A stretch of DNA of 64,000 bases from Liolophura sinensis (GCF_032854445.1 NC_088300.1:1-64000); one strand, 5' to 3'; shown: positions 43,601 through 57,200, counted from the first letter of the stretch. A program made the numbers and translations. Notes: generated by a model not told the origin, from the letters alone.

Positions 43601-43980
43601 CAGCTCAGCGAACCAATGAGACACGGGTTTGTATCTGTGCTTACTGCGGAGCTACCGTCAGTCGCCAGGTAGGCCTACACGCACTACATGGTTAGTTTCG
43701 GGAAGACCGAAAGAAGCCGGCCTGCGAAATCCTGTCCTGCCGAATGACCGTCTCTCTTTCAAACTGACTGCTCTTCACGTGTTGAAAACGTCTTCGAGGT
43801 GTTCTGCGAGATGTAATAGAATGCCACTATTTCGAAAGTCTATCTGTATTAAGTGTAGGAAGCAACGAGAGGAGGGGGCAAGCTGAGCGTGCTGCAAGAC
43901 GTCTCTCCCCCTCGAAAACAGATAACCACAAACATCTTCTGCACTGTTAATCGCGAGCTTCCCTTGCATCTTTAGCTACC
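43601..43980 (+). promoter_or_regulatory. 5' leader region of the ryanodine receptor gene
   Basis: Locally more GC-rich than the flanks. The ATG at 43981 has a good Kozak context (CTACCATGG). A pyrimidine-rich CTTCCCTTGCATCTTTAG ends at 43975, so the coding exon may begin at 43976 after an upstream non-coding exon. Alternatively the whole stretch is continuous leader. The small ORF at 43629 has no protein character I can support. Confidence 0.4.
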
Positions 43981-44040
43981 ATGGCGGATTCTACAGAAGG
44001 AGGGGGCTCCGAACAAGATGATATTTCATTCCTACGGACG
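43981..44040 (+). CDS. RyR: Ryanodine receptor, coding exon 1
   Basis: ATG 43981 begins MADSTEGGGSEQDDISFLRT, 20 codons ending in phase 0 at a GTAAGT splice donor (44041). Known RyR proteins start with a short acidic stretch ending in FLRT, followed by the cytoplasmic N-terminal domain, and vertebrate genes also break directly after FLRT. The product is the very large calcium-release channel of the sarco/endoplasmic reticulum. The EQDD-type sequence before FLRT is closer to invertebrate than vertebrate forms. The window holds only the first 60 of about 5,000 residues (exons 1 and 2). Confidence 0.9.
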
Positions 44041-45429
44041 GTAAGTAAGGAAGAGAAATTCTGTCACAATCTCTGAATCACACATACCACTGAGAGCTTG
44101 TTATGTTGTTGTTGTTGCGCCTGAATACACCGGCCGATGTGACCCAAAGCAGGGTATGTCATGTTAATATAAGTTACATTGTAAATTAGCACTTAAAATC
44201 TCAGCTTTGGAGGGTTGCTCAGAGGTATATTTACCTATGCACGTAAACTCTTCTTCTCTTGACATCGAATTAGGTTTTTGTGACTTATCAATAACGGTAC
44301 CTGGCTTATAACGATAAGCTAGATTGTTTACTTTTGTCGACTGCTTCACTAACATAATTTGTTCATTGATCAGTTTCATGTGTAAGATTCAGCAAATTCT
44401 GCGGTGATCCCAAAAACTTTAATTTTTAAAAATACATTTCTGTGGTAAGATATGGCATGTTGTTTGTTAGGTGACACAAAAGTAGTGGAGGACAACATCT
44501 TGGAAGAGTCCATCCAAGTTGCGTGCTATAACTAGCCAAGATGTACACAAGTCTTATATAAAAGATGAAAGTTCTTGTCTAAGGGTTTAACATCACCGTA
44601 GCGGTGCGCATTCTTGGGATTTGACTCCGTATGAAAGAGGCTTTATCGGTATCCGGCAATACAACAAACACCAAGACGAAGGTGTTAAAGTCTATTCTAC
44701 CCCGTTTGTTTTTCATGGACCCACAAGTCTTTACTACAGACATGTACATGCATCTTCAACTGCCCTGAAGTTGTATATTTACTACCGATAGGCCTATATT
44801 AAGCTTTAAGCACATGCTTAGTTAAGATACACATATATTTATTTAAAGAAATGTAGAGTTGTACTAGTTAACAGTCCTGTGTGATGTTAGACAGTGCTAC
44901 CTTTCTTGACTTGGAAAGATGTAAAACTAGTTTTCAGTTGGTCCCATTATCTGGGATCAGGTGTATACCCCCAGCTGAGATGTGTTTTGGTTGACTGAGT
45001 AGTGGCAGTTGAGTAAGTTAAATCCTGTGATGGCTGGCTGATTATCTGGGTCATCTTCTGACATGTCAGCCTCCGCTCTCATTTATGTCCTGGTCTTCAC
45101 ACTTCAATGATTTTTAAACAACACAGCAGGACACATAAATATTTCAAGATTGTTGACACCGATTGATGTGTACTTTCTGCTTATAAACATGTTTGTAAAA
45201 TGGATATGCTTCAGCGCCCTCACTTCTTTCAGATACCCATGACAATGATCAGACCTACAGTGTTATGTAGTTTTATACTGAGTGTCGTAAATCATTAGGA
45301 TCGTGTTCATAGACCATAGTTGATGCTGTCTAGCAAGAATAGATTGTAAGCTACAGTTCTTGTTATATGTATATATTTCTTTTGCTTATATATGTTGGCT
45401 GCTGAATCAGTGTATGATGTAGGAGTGGA

Positions 45430-45560
45430 AGGCAAGCATTTTTTGAAAATGATGGCAAGAATTTGAAAATGAGGGCAAGAGTTTGAAAATGAGGCCAATA
45501 ATTTGAAAATGAGGCCAATAATTTGAAAATGAAGGCAAAAATTTGAAAATGAAGGCACCA
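45430..45560. repeat. 18-bp tandem repeat in RyR intron 1
   Basis: Units around AATTTGAAAATGAGGCCA. Confidence 0.85.
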
Positions 45561-45744
45561 AAAAGTTTTCGACTAGCACATTGTTTATATGCTAGAGACC
45601 ACTTTTACATACAATGTAAGAGCCAAATTTGGCCTACAGTTACGATCATAGCTTAAAAGGTTATGATTACCATAATACAGTTCCCATGTGTAAGCAACAT
45701 TAACATATCTTTTTCAGCACCTACACAATCCTGTTCTTCGGCAT

Positions 45745-46170
45745 TATTAGATACACATTATCTAATGCCCTGTGCACAATGGGACCCACGTTGTCCTAGG
45801 CCTTCTGTGTTACATTGGATCCACATTATCCAGTGTCTTCTGCATTATGGGATCCACGTTATCCAATGTCCTCTACATCAGAGGAGGCACATTATCCAGT
45901 GTCTTCTGCATTGAGGTACATTATCCAATATCCTCTACATCATAGGATACACATTATCCAGTGTCTTCTGCATTATGGGGTCTACATTATCCAGTGTCTT
46001 CTGCATTATGAGGTCTTCGTTATCCAATATATTTGACAGCATTGCCATTTATACACAGTATTCAAAGCCTTCTGCATTGTCTGATACTCAATATCCAATG
46101 CCTTACATGCATTATGGGATTCACATTTATCCAATGTCTTCTGCATTGTCAGATACACAGTACACTCTCC
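45745..46170. repeat. Degenerate 34-37 bp repeat in RyR intron 1
   Basis: Units around GTCTTCTGCATTATGGGATC and CACATTATCCA, about eleven copies. Confidence 0.8.
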
Positions 46171-46857
46171 ATTGGTTTCTGAATTTTCAGAAAGACTAAT
46201 GAATGATTTTTACACTGCCATACATACATGTATAGTATCCAATGGATTTTGCATTGTGCATGTCATTGACATTCTGCATTGTCATTATCATCAATTGTCA
46301 TTATCCTATTTTAAGTTCTGCATTACAGGATGTACACACTGCTGAATGAAGCCTGCATTACAGGATCCACAAGACTCCCTATGCAGTGGGATGTATGTTT
46401 TCATCATACTTTTATCTTCATGAGAAATGAACACATTGCCCAAAGACAGTAAGAGAAAGCTAAATTACATAATGAAGAATTGTGTATTCCTGCTCAGTGT
46501 GGGCTGACTAGTGCTTGTGTGCATCATTTCTTAGAGTGGGTGCAAACGGTAGAGAGATAGGAACATGCATCAGTTTATCTGTTCCCCCTTACAACCATCC
46601 CAAAATAGCTCTGACTGCATGATTCTAGAAGGAGGAGAAATGAGCAGTGAGAGACCAGATACAGAGTCTGTTGCCAGCTGTGTGATATCTGAGGGGATGA
46701 GGCAGCACTAGTGCAGGGAGTGGGTCCTGCGAAAAGACTGAGGCTGTTGTTTTTGTGGTGTTTTACATTCTGGAAGATGGACCTGAAGCTAGAGACCATA
46801 TGATCTCCTTAGTAACAGGCGGCGAGGAAATGAAGAAAGAAAAAGAAAATTGCCTCC

Positions 46858-47220
46858 CAAATACATTGTAAATACTTCACACATCTACATGTATATGCCA
46901 ACAAATACAGCATAAATACTTCACACATCTACATGTATATGTCAACAAATACAGCATAAATACTTCACACATCTAAATGTATATGCCAACAAATACAGTA
47001 TAAATGCTTCACACATCTACATATACAGTGTCAACAAATACAGCATAAATACTTCACACATCTACATGTATACGCCAACAAAAACTTCACACATCTACAT
47101 GTATATGCCAATAAATACAGTATGAATACTTCACACATCTACATGTATATGCCAACAAATACAGTACATATACTTCACACATCTACATGTATATGCCAAC
47201 AAATACAGTATGAGTACTTC
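46858..47220. repeat. 44-bp tandem repeat in RyR intron 1
   Basis: Units around AATACTTCACACATCTACAT then GTATATGCCAACAAATACAG; 46871 and 46915 start consecutive units. Confidence 0.88.
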
Positions 47221-48600
47221 ACACAGTGCAGACAAAACAGTGACCACTATCATGTTTTGTACTGGTGGCTGTAGTACCACTATTAGTGGCTGTAGTGCAG
47301 ACAAAACAGTGATCACTATTATTTTATAAGTGGCTGTAGTGCAGACAAAGCAATGACAACTATCATTTTATTAGTGGCTGTAGTGCAGACAAAACAGTGA
47401 CCACTATCATTTTATTAGTGGCTGTAGTGCAGACAAAACAGTGACCACTATTGTTTTATTAGTGGCTGTAGTGCAGACAAAACATTGACTACTATCATTG
47501 TATTAGTGGCTGTAGTGCAGACAAAACAGTGACCACTATTAGTGGCTGTAGTGCAGACAAAGCAATGACCACTATCATTTTATTAGTGGCTGTAGTGCAG
47601 ACAAAACAGTGACCACTATTGTTTTATTAGTGGCTGTAGTGCAGACAAAACAGTGACTACTGTCATTGTATAAGTGGCTGTAGTGCAGAGAAAACGGTGA
47701 ACGCTGTCATTGTATTAGTGGCTGTAGTGCAAACAAAACAGTGACCACTATTAGAGGCTGTAGTGCAGACAAAACAGTGACCACTATCATTTTATTAGTG
47801 GCTGTATTGCAGACAAAACAGTGACCACTATCATTGTATTAGTGGCTGTATTGCAGACAAAACAGTGACCACTATGGTTGTATTAGTAGCTGTATTGCAA
47901 ACAAAACAGTGATAACTATTAGTCGTTGTAGTGCAGACAAAACAGTGACCACTATTAGTGGCTGTAGTGCAGACAAAACAGACCACTATCATTGTATTAG
48001 TGGCTGTATTGCAGACGAAACAGTGACCACTATGATTGTATTAGTGGCTGTATTGCAGACAAAACAGTGATGACTATTAGTGGTTGTAGTGCAGACAAAA
48101 CAGTGACCACTATTAGTGGCTGTAGTGCAGACAAAACTGTGACCACTATCATTGTATTGGAGGCTGTAGTGCAGACAAAACTGTGACCACTATCATTATA
48201 TTAGTGGTTGTAGTGCAGACAAAACATTGACCACTATTAGTGGCTATAGTGCAGACAGAACAGTGTCCACTATTAGTGGCTGTATTGCAGACAAAACAGT
48301 GACCACTATTTTTTTATTAGTGGCTGTAGTGCAGACAAAACAGTAACCATTATCTTTTTATTAGTGGCTGTAGTGCAGAAAAAGCAGTGACCATTATCTT
48401 TTTATTAGTGGCTGTAGTGTAGACAAAACAGTGACCATTACCCTTTTATTAGTGGCTGTAGTGCAGACAAAGCAGTGACCATTATCTTTTTATTTGTTGC
48501 TGTAGTGCAGACAAAACAGTGACCATTATCTTTTTATTAGTGGCTGTAGTGCAGACAAAACAGTGTCCATTATAGTGCAGACAAAATGGTGACCACTATC
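47221..48600. repeat. 44-bp minisatellite, about 35 units, in RyR intron 1
   Basis: Units read AGTGGCTGTAGTGCAGACAA, AACAGTGACCACTATCATTT, TATT. Shorter 30-bp variants lack the last part. At 1.4 kb this is the longest array of the intron. Confidence 0.92.
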
Positions 48601-51600
48601 ATTGCCCTTCCATGAAACTAACCCTCAGTATGGTTGAAAGATCTCTGCTTATGGATCAAATGTTTATTGGAATTGTGTTTGATGCCATACTCCAGAATTG
48701 CTCACTTCTCTTGCGGCTTCACTGAAGTTCACTGAAGATTAATCATGTGCTCTATATGCCTGTCAGAAAACACCCACCTTCATCTAATGATATTAACCAG
48801 TGCTAAAATGTATACAGGCGGGCTGGGTGGTAAAATTGGTGTGGTTAAAAAGTGGTGGTTAGGTGCTGGTGTCGTTATAGCCATACAATACATCTGACTA
48901 CACACACTCTACAGGTCCATCACTCATGTATGTAACCATTACAAAAAATACATTAAAATAAATTAGTACATGTGTACTAACTACAGGTATATGTATGCAG
49001 TAAGACTTGATGATAATAGTGCATGTTTGCTACATGGACAATTTGGTGAAGTTTCATATGATCATGTTTTGTTTTCGGTTTGTGGGTTTTTTTTTTTTGC
49101 AGTTGTGAAACGTGAAATCACTCTTCAGAATAAATTTGGTTAAATTTATCCAAGAATTACATTTAATGTCATCTAGCAGCCTAGGAATCTTCAGCGTTTA
49201 CCTTACCCTTGCTATAAACATCTCAACAATTTTAGTAGCAGCCAAACCAAGAGCAGGATTTGAACACGCAACCTCATTGGTCATTTGTTGATAGACTGCA
49301 TTGTTTTAGGTTATTGGGCCTTGGGGTTAATTTCTCCTGCTTTGGAGAGGGCATGAATGTACCACATAGTTGGGTTATCCCACCTTTGACGCCTCTATTA
49401 AAGAGAAACTTGATCCTCCCTGGAAATGACCAGCCCTTGATGAGCTCATATTGGCTGATTAAAGTGATGCATGTTATTTATGATATCCAATACATTTCTT
49501 TTCTCTGTGGTTTGATTTTTTCCTCACTACACTTGTTAAGTGTATAGAAGTTGATGTAACATCATGGGTAACATGTGGTTAAGGCATCAGAGATAGCACT
49601 GTCTTACTCCCCCACCTAGGCTGTGGAGAAGGTACAGATCTGCTCATCACTTGGGTGGGGGAGAGGGATCTATGGCAGCTTCAGTGTGGGCCCTCTCTGA
49701 TTACCCCTCATACAGAGACTGTCCAGACCCTGATAGTGGCCATTCTAGCCATGTTACATATGGAGATAATTTCCTCTGCTTTCTGTCTTGCATGCCAAAC
49801 ACATTCTGAAAATATACAAAAACTGGCATTGGGGATATCACTGCGTAATGTGCTAAATGTATTATGTCACGGGAATTCTTATGGTGAACAGGATGTTGTA
49901 ATACTCTTGGCTCAACTATTTTTCGTGGAAGAGGAAGTGTTGATGTTCTGTTTTTATTTTCGGTTTGATGCTGACTGTGTATACAGCATTTTCTGTACAA
50001 GATCATTTTCTAGAGTGTGTAGACAGAGTTATCTGTGTCTTTGTTAGTAGCGTGAAGACTACATCAAACTACTGGCAACAGTTCATACATGTTTTCTGGG
50101 CTTGGATCTTCAGTCTGGCTTCATTTGTTTGGAGCTGTCCTGAATATGTAACTGTCCTGTGTAGTAGAAGGCAGGTGGCACCCGGCTTAAAACCCCGTTC
50201 CTACCCAGCGGCAGCAAGATTAAGCAGCCTGGGATCTACATGAGGAAGAGCTGAAGTAAAGTCCGCTGATCCAGGGATTAGCAATTTTAAAACCCTTCTG
50301 AGATCTCCTGGCAGATTCAGGCCTTGCGGTAGCTCTTCCCCTCATGGAATAGATGTAGATGTATTAGTCATAATTCCCTTGTCAGCCCAGGAGCCTGTAG
50401 TCTGTATGGTTAGCTGGCAGTATGCAGATATGCTCATCCAGCATCAAGGACATATGCAAATCTATACATTGACAGGACTTCCATTAGTGAGTTTATACGA
50501 TTAATATAAATGTAGCATCTGCGTTTGTATTCATGGCATCTGGGTTGGTGTTGTGGCTGGTTGGTGCAAATTTGGTTAGCATTTACTTTATTTAATTGCT
50601 TAGCTGAGACTAATTTTTTTTTTTGGACAAATGCATCAGCTACAAATGTAGGGGTTTGATAGTGTTTGATAAACTAAATGGGTGATATGATCGGTGAAAA
50701 GTACAGACGATAAAAGACTGCAAAGAAAAAATTTTGAAGAAGAGTGGCAATGACCTGTGCCTGTCAAGTTATAGTCTGTGGGACGCCACAGATATCCCAA
50801 GACATGGCTGCCTGACAGGCATCTTTAAATAGTAGGTAATAGCAGGGTAATTCTGGAGGGAGTGTCATGTCAGATCAATGTAGTATACAGTGTATGTGTA
50901 GGAGTGTGGTAAGGCCTTGGTAACACCTGACACAGCATTGGGAATATAGTAGCTAGCTAATTAGCACATGTATGCATCAGTGGAAAGTGGATTACATCTA
51001 CTGCTGACAACCTGTGTCATCTGCCAGCAGGAGGCGTACACAAGCAACAGTAGTACCTAGACTACCCAGAGACGGTGTCAGAAGTGGGAGTGTGTGGCTG
51101 CTGTCTACACTTGTGACATGAGTGCTTGGAATGTCCCATCGAGTATTGCCAGAGATAGACAGCCTCAATTACTGGAACCACAGAAACAAAGGGACACGCA
51201 TCACCTCTCAGAGTTAGGATTGCCTCAGGCCAATTTCTCTTGTCACATAATCTCGCTCATTCATTAACCCTGTGATAATTTTGTGATTATCGATTTATCT
51301 GTGGAAATGTCACTGTTTCAAGAGGAAGATGAGTACGAGTCCACAGATAATATCCGATGTGTAAGTACATGTATGTGGATACTTAATGCATATACAATAG
51401 TCTTGTTATACCTGCCAATTATTTCTAAGTGTATTCATTGCGTAGTGAATGCGAGCACTAACCTGTACACAAACGTGTATCGTGCTGTGGTACAGAGCTT
51501 GTGTGATGTCTCACAATCCTTACTTGCCCAGGGCAGTGATTGTGTGTTTAGGAATTTAGTGTCATGTACAGTACATCATAGATAAATGTGGTTATTGAAC

Positions 51601-51949
51601 AGTTGAATTTAATGATTTACAACGATGAATGCATCATGGCTGACAAGATCTGATGTAGTTTAAACTATTAAATAAGCATTTATGTCGTGTTAAAATCCTT
51701 TTAGGTTTGTAATTCTGATTGACACAGAAATCAAAAACTTTGCTCTTGTTTTAAGAATAGCCTGTCTCCTAGCTTTTCAGAAAGCATGCTATGCCTTAAT
51801 TCTCAATTTTCTATCCTGTTAAATATGGAATATTTTGGGGTGTTGATATTTTGCATAAAGTTCAAAGGCATGAGTACAACTCTTCTTCACAGATATAACA
51901 ATGGTACATGTAATAAAACCCAGTGAAAAAGTGAAGATAATAGCCCTTG

Positions 51950-52860
51950 CAGGGACAAAGTTGAGATAATAATCCTTGCAGGGACAAAGCTGAGATAATA
52001 ATCCTTGCAGGGACAAAGTTGAGATGTACACCTTGGTATCTGTGTACTGTGATCCCAGATGTACACCTTGGTATGTGTGCACTGTGATCCCAGATGTACA
52101 CCTTGGTATCTATGTACTCTGATCCCAGATGTACAGCATGGTATCTGTTCACTGTGATCCCAGATGTACACCTTGGTATCAATGTACTGTGATCCCAGAT
52201 GTACACCTTGGTATCAATGTACTGTGATCCCAGATGTACACCTTGGTATCTGTGTAGTGTGATCCCAGATGTACACCTGGGTATCTGTGCACTGTGATCC
52301 CAGATGTACACCTTGGTATTCTCCCAGATGTACACCTTGGTATCTATGTACTTTGATCCCAGATGTACACCTTGGTATCTATGCATGGTGATCCCAGATG
52401 TACACCTTGGTATCTGTGCACTGTGATCCTAGATGTACACCTTGGTATCTATGTACTGTGATGTGATCCCAGATGTACACCTGGGGTATCCGTGTACTGT
52501 GATCCCAGATGTACACCTTGGTATCTATGTACTGTGATCCCAGATTTACACCTTGGTATCTGTGCACTGTGATCCCAGATGTACACCTTGGTATCTATGC
52601 ACTGTGATCCCAGATGTACACCTTGGTATCTATGCACTGTGATCCCAGGATGTACACCTTGGTATCTGTGTACTGTGATCCCAGATGTACACCTGGGTAT
52701 CCGTGTACTGTGATCCCAGATGTACACCTTGGTATCTATGCACTGTGATCCCAGATGTACACCTTGGTATCTATGCACCGTGATCCCAGATGTACACCAT
52801 GGTATCTATGCACTGTGATCCCAGATGTACACCTTGGTATCTATATGTACATGTGTTTAT
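51950..52860. repeat. 29-bp then 35-bp tandem arrays in RyR intron 1
   Basis: 51943-52020 has three 29-bp units (AGGGACAAAGTTGAGATAAT). 52020-52860 has about 24 units of GATGTACACCTTGGTATCTA plus TGCACTGTGATCCCA. Open frames on the - strand are repeat artefacts. Confidence 0.92.
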
Positions 52861-53029
52861 TATTCACCTTTTACTGTTATTCATATTACTGGTTACTGGG
52901 GAACATTCCTGCCTGTCAGTGTCCATGTCAAGGCGGGGCTGACTGGTCTATCTTGTAATACTTTCACTTTCTCATTTTGTATTAAGAGCTAGCTGGGAAG
53001 TCATGTTTGTACATCTAGTCATCAGTATT

Positions 53030-53525
53030 ACATGACTATCAGTACACATTCAGCCTGTGGCTATCAGTACACATTCAGCCTGTGGCTATCAGTACACATT
53101 CAGCTTGTGGCTATCAGTACACATTCAGTCTATGCATGTTGATAATGTAACAAAACCTGCCATGATGTTATGTAATAGACAGTATAATAATGCTATTCAT
53201 GCACATGTAACATGTACATAGAAAACAATGCCCATTGCCCGTCAGCTTGGCCATTGGCACATTAAGCCCAGCAGTCACTGTCTTGTGATCCTCAGTAGGC
53301 TGAGCTCACCAGACAGCTGTGACCTGCGGGGATGGTGATTACTGTAGATGCTGGGACAAGCAGTTCACGTTCTTGAGGAGATCTTTGCACTGTTACCTGT
53401 CTCTGTCATCAACCTGGCTGCTGAATCTATCTTGCACTGTTACCTGTCTCTGTCATCAACCTGGCTGCTGAATCTATCTTGCACTGTTACCTGTCAACCT
53501 GGCTGCTGAATCTATCTTGGACTAC
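53030..53525. repeat. Two short tandem arrays in RyR intron 1
   Basis: 53030-53125: four 25-bp units of CTATCAGTACACATTCAGCC. 53390-53520: three units of about 50 bp (the last shortened) around TTGCACTGTTACCTGTCTCT. Confidence 0.85.
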
Positions 53526-53779
53526 ATGTTCTCTGTTCTGTTGACATGGATACACAGTTTACATGTTTGTGTACATTGGGTACGCTCACATTTGTGGTGA
53601 AACTACCACAAGGGATTTAAGAACACCAAGGTGTGTGTTATACTCATATACACATTAGTAACTAATATAAGCAGAAGCCTTGAAGTCTGTCCAGAAGACT
53701 GGTTCATTTGTCCAAATCCATTAAAGTCAGAACACTGTTTAAAATGCACTCAAAATATGTAAAAATACAAACCGTATTT

Positions 53780-54080
53780 ATAATGTGTTCACATGGGTGT
53801 CTTAGCTGGTCCCGTGCCTGATGTGTTCACATGGGTATCTTAGCTGGTTCCGTGCCTCATGTGTTCACCTGGGTGTCTTAGCTGGTCCCCTTAGCTGGTC
53901 CCGTGCCTGATGTGTTCACGTGGGTGTCTTAGCTGGTTCTGTGCCTGATGTGGGTGTCTTAGCTGGTCCCGTGCCTGATGTGTTCATGTGGGTGTCTTAG
54001 CTGGTCCCGTGCCTGATGTGTTCACATGGGTGTCTTAGCTGGTCCCGTGCCTGATGTGTTCACATGGGTGTCTTAGCTGG
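53780..54080. repeat. 38-bp tandem repeat in RyR intron 1
   Basis: Units GTGTTCACATGGGTGTCTTA and GCTGGTCCCGTGCCTGAT, with some shortened units. Confidence 0.88.
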
Positions 54081-54259
54081 ACAATGGTTAACCATCCCTC
54101 CCATGCACCCGTTTGCTTTGTATGGACTGGCATGGAAAATGACGTTCCTGTCACTCTTTCATTTCTGGACTTCAAAAGCTTCCGTTGAGCTGCGTAATGA
54201 ACTTCAGGACTGTATGTACAATAATGGTACTAAGTGAATTAACGGGCAGGGTTAATGTT

Positions 54260-54875
54260 GGATGGCGGGGAGACAGTGGTTACCTCTGCACCACATATCC
54301 TCGTATAGCTGGGAGACAGTGGTTACCTCTGTGCCACATATCCTCGTATGGCTGGGAGACAGTGGTTACCTCTGTGCCACATATCCTCACATGGCAGGGA
54401 GACATTGGTTACCTCTGCGCCACATATCCTCACATGACCGAGAGATAGTGGTTACCTCTGCACCACATATCCTCACATGGCAGGGAGACAGTGGTTACCT
54501 GTGCACCACATATCCTTGCATGGCCGGGAGACAGTGGTTACCACTGCACCACATATCCTTGCATGGCAGGGAGACAGTGGTTACCTCTGTGCCACATATC
54601 CTCACATGGGAGGGAGACAGTGGTTACCTCTGCGCCACATATCCTCACATGGCTGAGAGACAGTGGTTACCTGTGCACCACATATCCTTGCATGGCAGGG
54701 AGACAGCGGTTACCTCTGCACCACATATCCTTGCATGGCCGGGAGACAGTGGTTACCTCTGTACCACATATCCTCACATGGCAGGGAGACAGTGGTTACC
54801 TCTGTGCCACATATCCTCATATGGCAGGGAGACAGTGGTTACCTCTGTACCACATATCCTTGCATGGCAGGGCTA
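54260..54875. repeat. 43-bp minisatellite, about fourteen units, in RyR intron 1
   Basis: Units GGCAGGGAGACAGTGGTTAC and CTCTGCACCACATATCCTCA. A C-rich run (54900-54932) follows. Open frames of up to 265 codons here are repeat artefacts. Confidence 0.9.
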
Positions 54876-55684
54876 TGTAGCTTCTTTGAACCGAACACCT
54901 CCCCCACCCCCCACCCCCCCCCCCCCCCCGCCCCCACTTTGGCCAAGTGAGATAAACCATGTGTCTAAGGGTTTATCTGTCATCGCAAAGGTTGTAAAAT
55001 GTTGTCGCAAAATATATTTGAGACCACTTTGTGTGTCTTTATTGAGACAAAAGAGTTAAAAGAGTTTTTACAGTGAAGTTCAGTCATTGTTGATAATGTC
55101 CATTTTAGGTAATGTGTTACTTCCTTGTGGTGTGAAACAAGATGCCAGTGAATGTAATCTAGAAATGAACTTGAATTTTAGTTATAGTTTTCAGAATTGA
55201 GCTGGTGTTATCACAGAGATGTCTTTTCCTTTCAGCTCTTGTTATGTAAATGTCATGTAATCTTTGAGAGCCAGATGGATTGAGTTGGCTGCTTTTTTGC
55301 CTTTCTTTTTGTTTTTATAACCTCTTGATATACATGTATTCACTGTGTAACTCTGCCCACCCATGCAGGTAAACATTCACGTAACTGCACTTTGGTTTTA
55401 AGCAAATAATATTGTGTTCCTGGTTACATGGCTCTGGGTCAGCTGCTATTATTTTAATATTTCTTCATGAAGACTATATATTTGGGATTGTTACACCACC
55501 GGGCATTGTGGTCACACATCACAGACTTGAATCCCTATCAACTGGGGCTTTAAGTCAGGGGGCGGTGTCATTTACAATGTACCAGGGAGTTGATTTCATC
55601 CAGACACCCTGGTTTCCAGCAAACACAAATCTAACATAAGGGAAAATAAGACCACCGTTTAAATCATCATTCAGATAATGTGTT

Positions 55685-55935
55685 AGTTAGTTAGCTGAAC
55701 ATGTACATGTTAGTTTATTGTACTAGTCATAATGTCTTTAGTTTATAGTCAGTTGGCTGTACATGTACATGTTGGTTTATTGGACAAGCCATAATGTCTT
55801 TAGTTTATAGTCAGTTGGCTGTACATATACATGTTGGTTTATTGGACAAGCCATAATGTCTTTAGTTTATAGTCAGTTGGCTGTACATATACATGTTGGT
55901 TTATTGGACAAGCCATAATGTCTTATTGAGTTATG
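55685..55935. repeat. 62-bp tandem repeat, four units, in RyR intron 1
   Basis: TCAGTTGGCTGTACATGTAC starts units at 55749, 55811 and 55873; each also holds GGACAAGCCATAATGTCTTT. Confidence 0.88.
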
Positions 55936-56060
55936 TGCTCATGTACAAGTTACATGTAGTTGATTGTATTGGAAAATAACGTTTTTGTCTGTTAACTGTA
56001 CATGTTAGTTTATTGTACCAGCTTGTTAAGTAAATGTGTTGTTGTTGTTGTTGTTTACAG

Positions 56061-56180
56061 GATGACAATGTGTGTATGACATGTGTGGCCTCCCTAACTC
56101 GGGACAGTGTAGAGCGCGTGTGTCTGGCAGCAGAGGGCTTCGGAAACCGCATGTGCTTTCTGGAGAATGTCAGCTCAAAG
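56061..56180 (+). CDS. RyR: Ryanodine receptor, coding exon 2
   Basis: 120 bp, phase 0 at both ends, between a TTTACAG acceptor and a GTTAGT donor. It encodes 40 residues starting DDNVCMTCVASLTRDS and containing the RyR signature VCLAAEGFGNRMCFLEN, part of the N-terminal beta-trefoil domain at the cytoplasmic face of the channel. The length of exactly 40 codons equals vertebrate exon 2, so both boundaries are conserved. Together with 43981-44040 it gives a contiguous 60-residue N-terminus. The next exon, expected to begin with an N-V-P-P-D-like sequence, is not found before 64000. Confidence 0.95.
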
Positions 56181-56949
56181 GTTAGTAATCCTTTATTGGT
56201 GCTCCAACAGGGTTTATTCATTGTAACTTATTCGTATAGTTTAAAAAAAAACAAACTCAAATGTGATTTAGAATTGCAGTTCATCATAGAAAGGTGAAAT
56301 CATCATGTTCAGGTTAAAAAAGCCTCAATATGAGCTTTCAGAAATGTTTAAAATAATCAAAGCTTATCTTAGCATGCACACAGTACAGTGTATATACAGG
56401 TAGTCATTTTCTTGTGTAACCAGTGATGTAAGCACCCCTCCTCTCACTCCCCACCCACCCACACCCTTCACTAAGCTTCATACCTAGCGTAGACTGTAGA
56501 GAGAGTCTCCTGGATCAGTATGTTCTCCATCCAGCTGAAAATAGTTTTCATTCCTGTATACGTGTAAAATCATACTAACACTGCAAGAACAGGCCCATGT
56601 TCCCCTTGCTTGGGCAACTGCGTATTACTTGAATGGAAGACAGGAATAGAGAACAGTCCTTATGTCTCTGCAGGAAATGAGTGACTGTAGCGAACATTAC
56701 AAAATAAAACCGCAAAGCCTAGTTAAGATGTAATTAATGGGTGCTGATGTCATTGTCCAGATGCTCAATGTTATCAAAGATGCCTGCATCTGTGACTTTG
56801 GACATTTCCCTGGTTTTCTCATCTTAGTTCATAGCTTAGTGATTGAACTTTACATTTGTCTGAAAAAATCAGTGTGATAAAGCATTTTGTGTAAAAAGTA
56901 TTTATGTCAAGAATTTCTCCCATTTGCATATGTATGCGTATAAATAAGA

Positions 56950-57200
56950 ACTTGAGGTAGACAAAAGATAGATTAAACCTGGGATTAAGATAGACAAAAC
57001 CTGGGATTAAGATAGGCAAATCCATGGCATTAAGATAGACAAAACCATGGCATAGACAAAACCTGGGATTAAGATAGACAAATCCCTGGCATTAAGATAG
57101 ACAAATCCATGGCTTTAAGATAGACAAAACCATGGCATAGACAAAACCTGGGATTAAGATAGACAAATCCATGGCATTAAGATAGACAAAACCATGATAT
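56950..57200. repeat. Degenerate 21-25 bp repeat in RyR intron 2
   Basis: Units around AAGATAGACAAAACCTGGGA and ATCCATGGCATT. Confidence 0.82.

Larger units (their letters stand above)
44041..56060 (+). other. Ryanodine receptor intron 1 (12,020 bp), rich in minisatellites
   Basis: Bounded by GTAAGT at 44041 and a pyrimidine/TTG-rich acceptor ending TTTACAG at 56060. At least nine separate tandem arrays with periods of 18 to 62 bp lie inside, listed separately. No additional exon with RyR-like or other recognisable coding sequence was seen. Stretches 44041-45425, 48601-51945 and 54935-55680 contain no array or gene I recognise. Confidence 0.85.

Noticed and set aside
43629-43886. 85-codon ORF in the RyR leader
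   Set aside because: No recognisable protein features. More likely an upstream frame in a 5' untranslated region.
47221-48600. CRISPR-like regular repeat array
   Set aside because: The units are contiguous variants of one sequence with no unique spacers, in a eukaryotic intron. It is a minisatellite.
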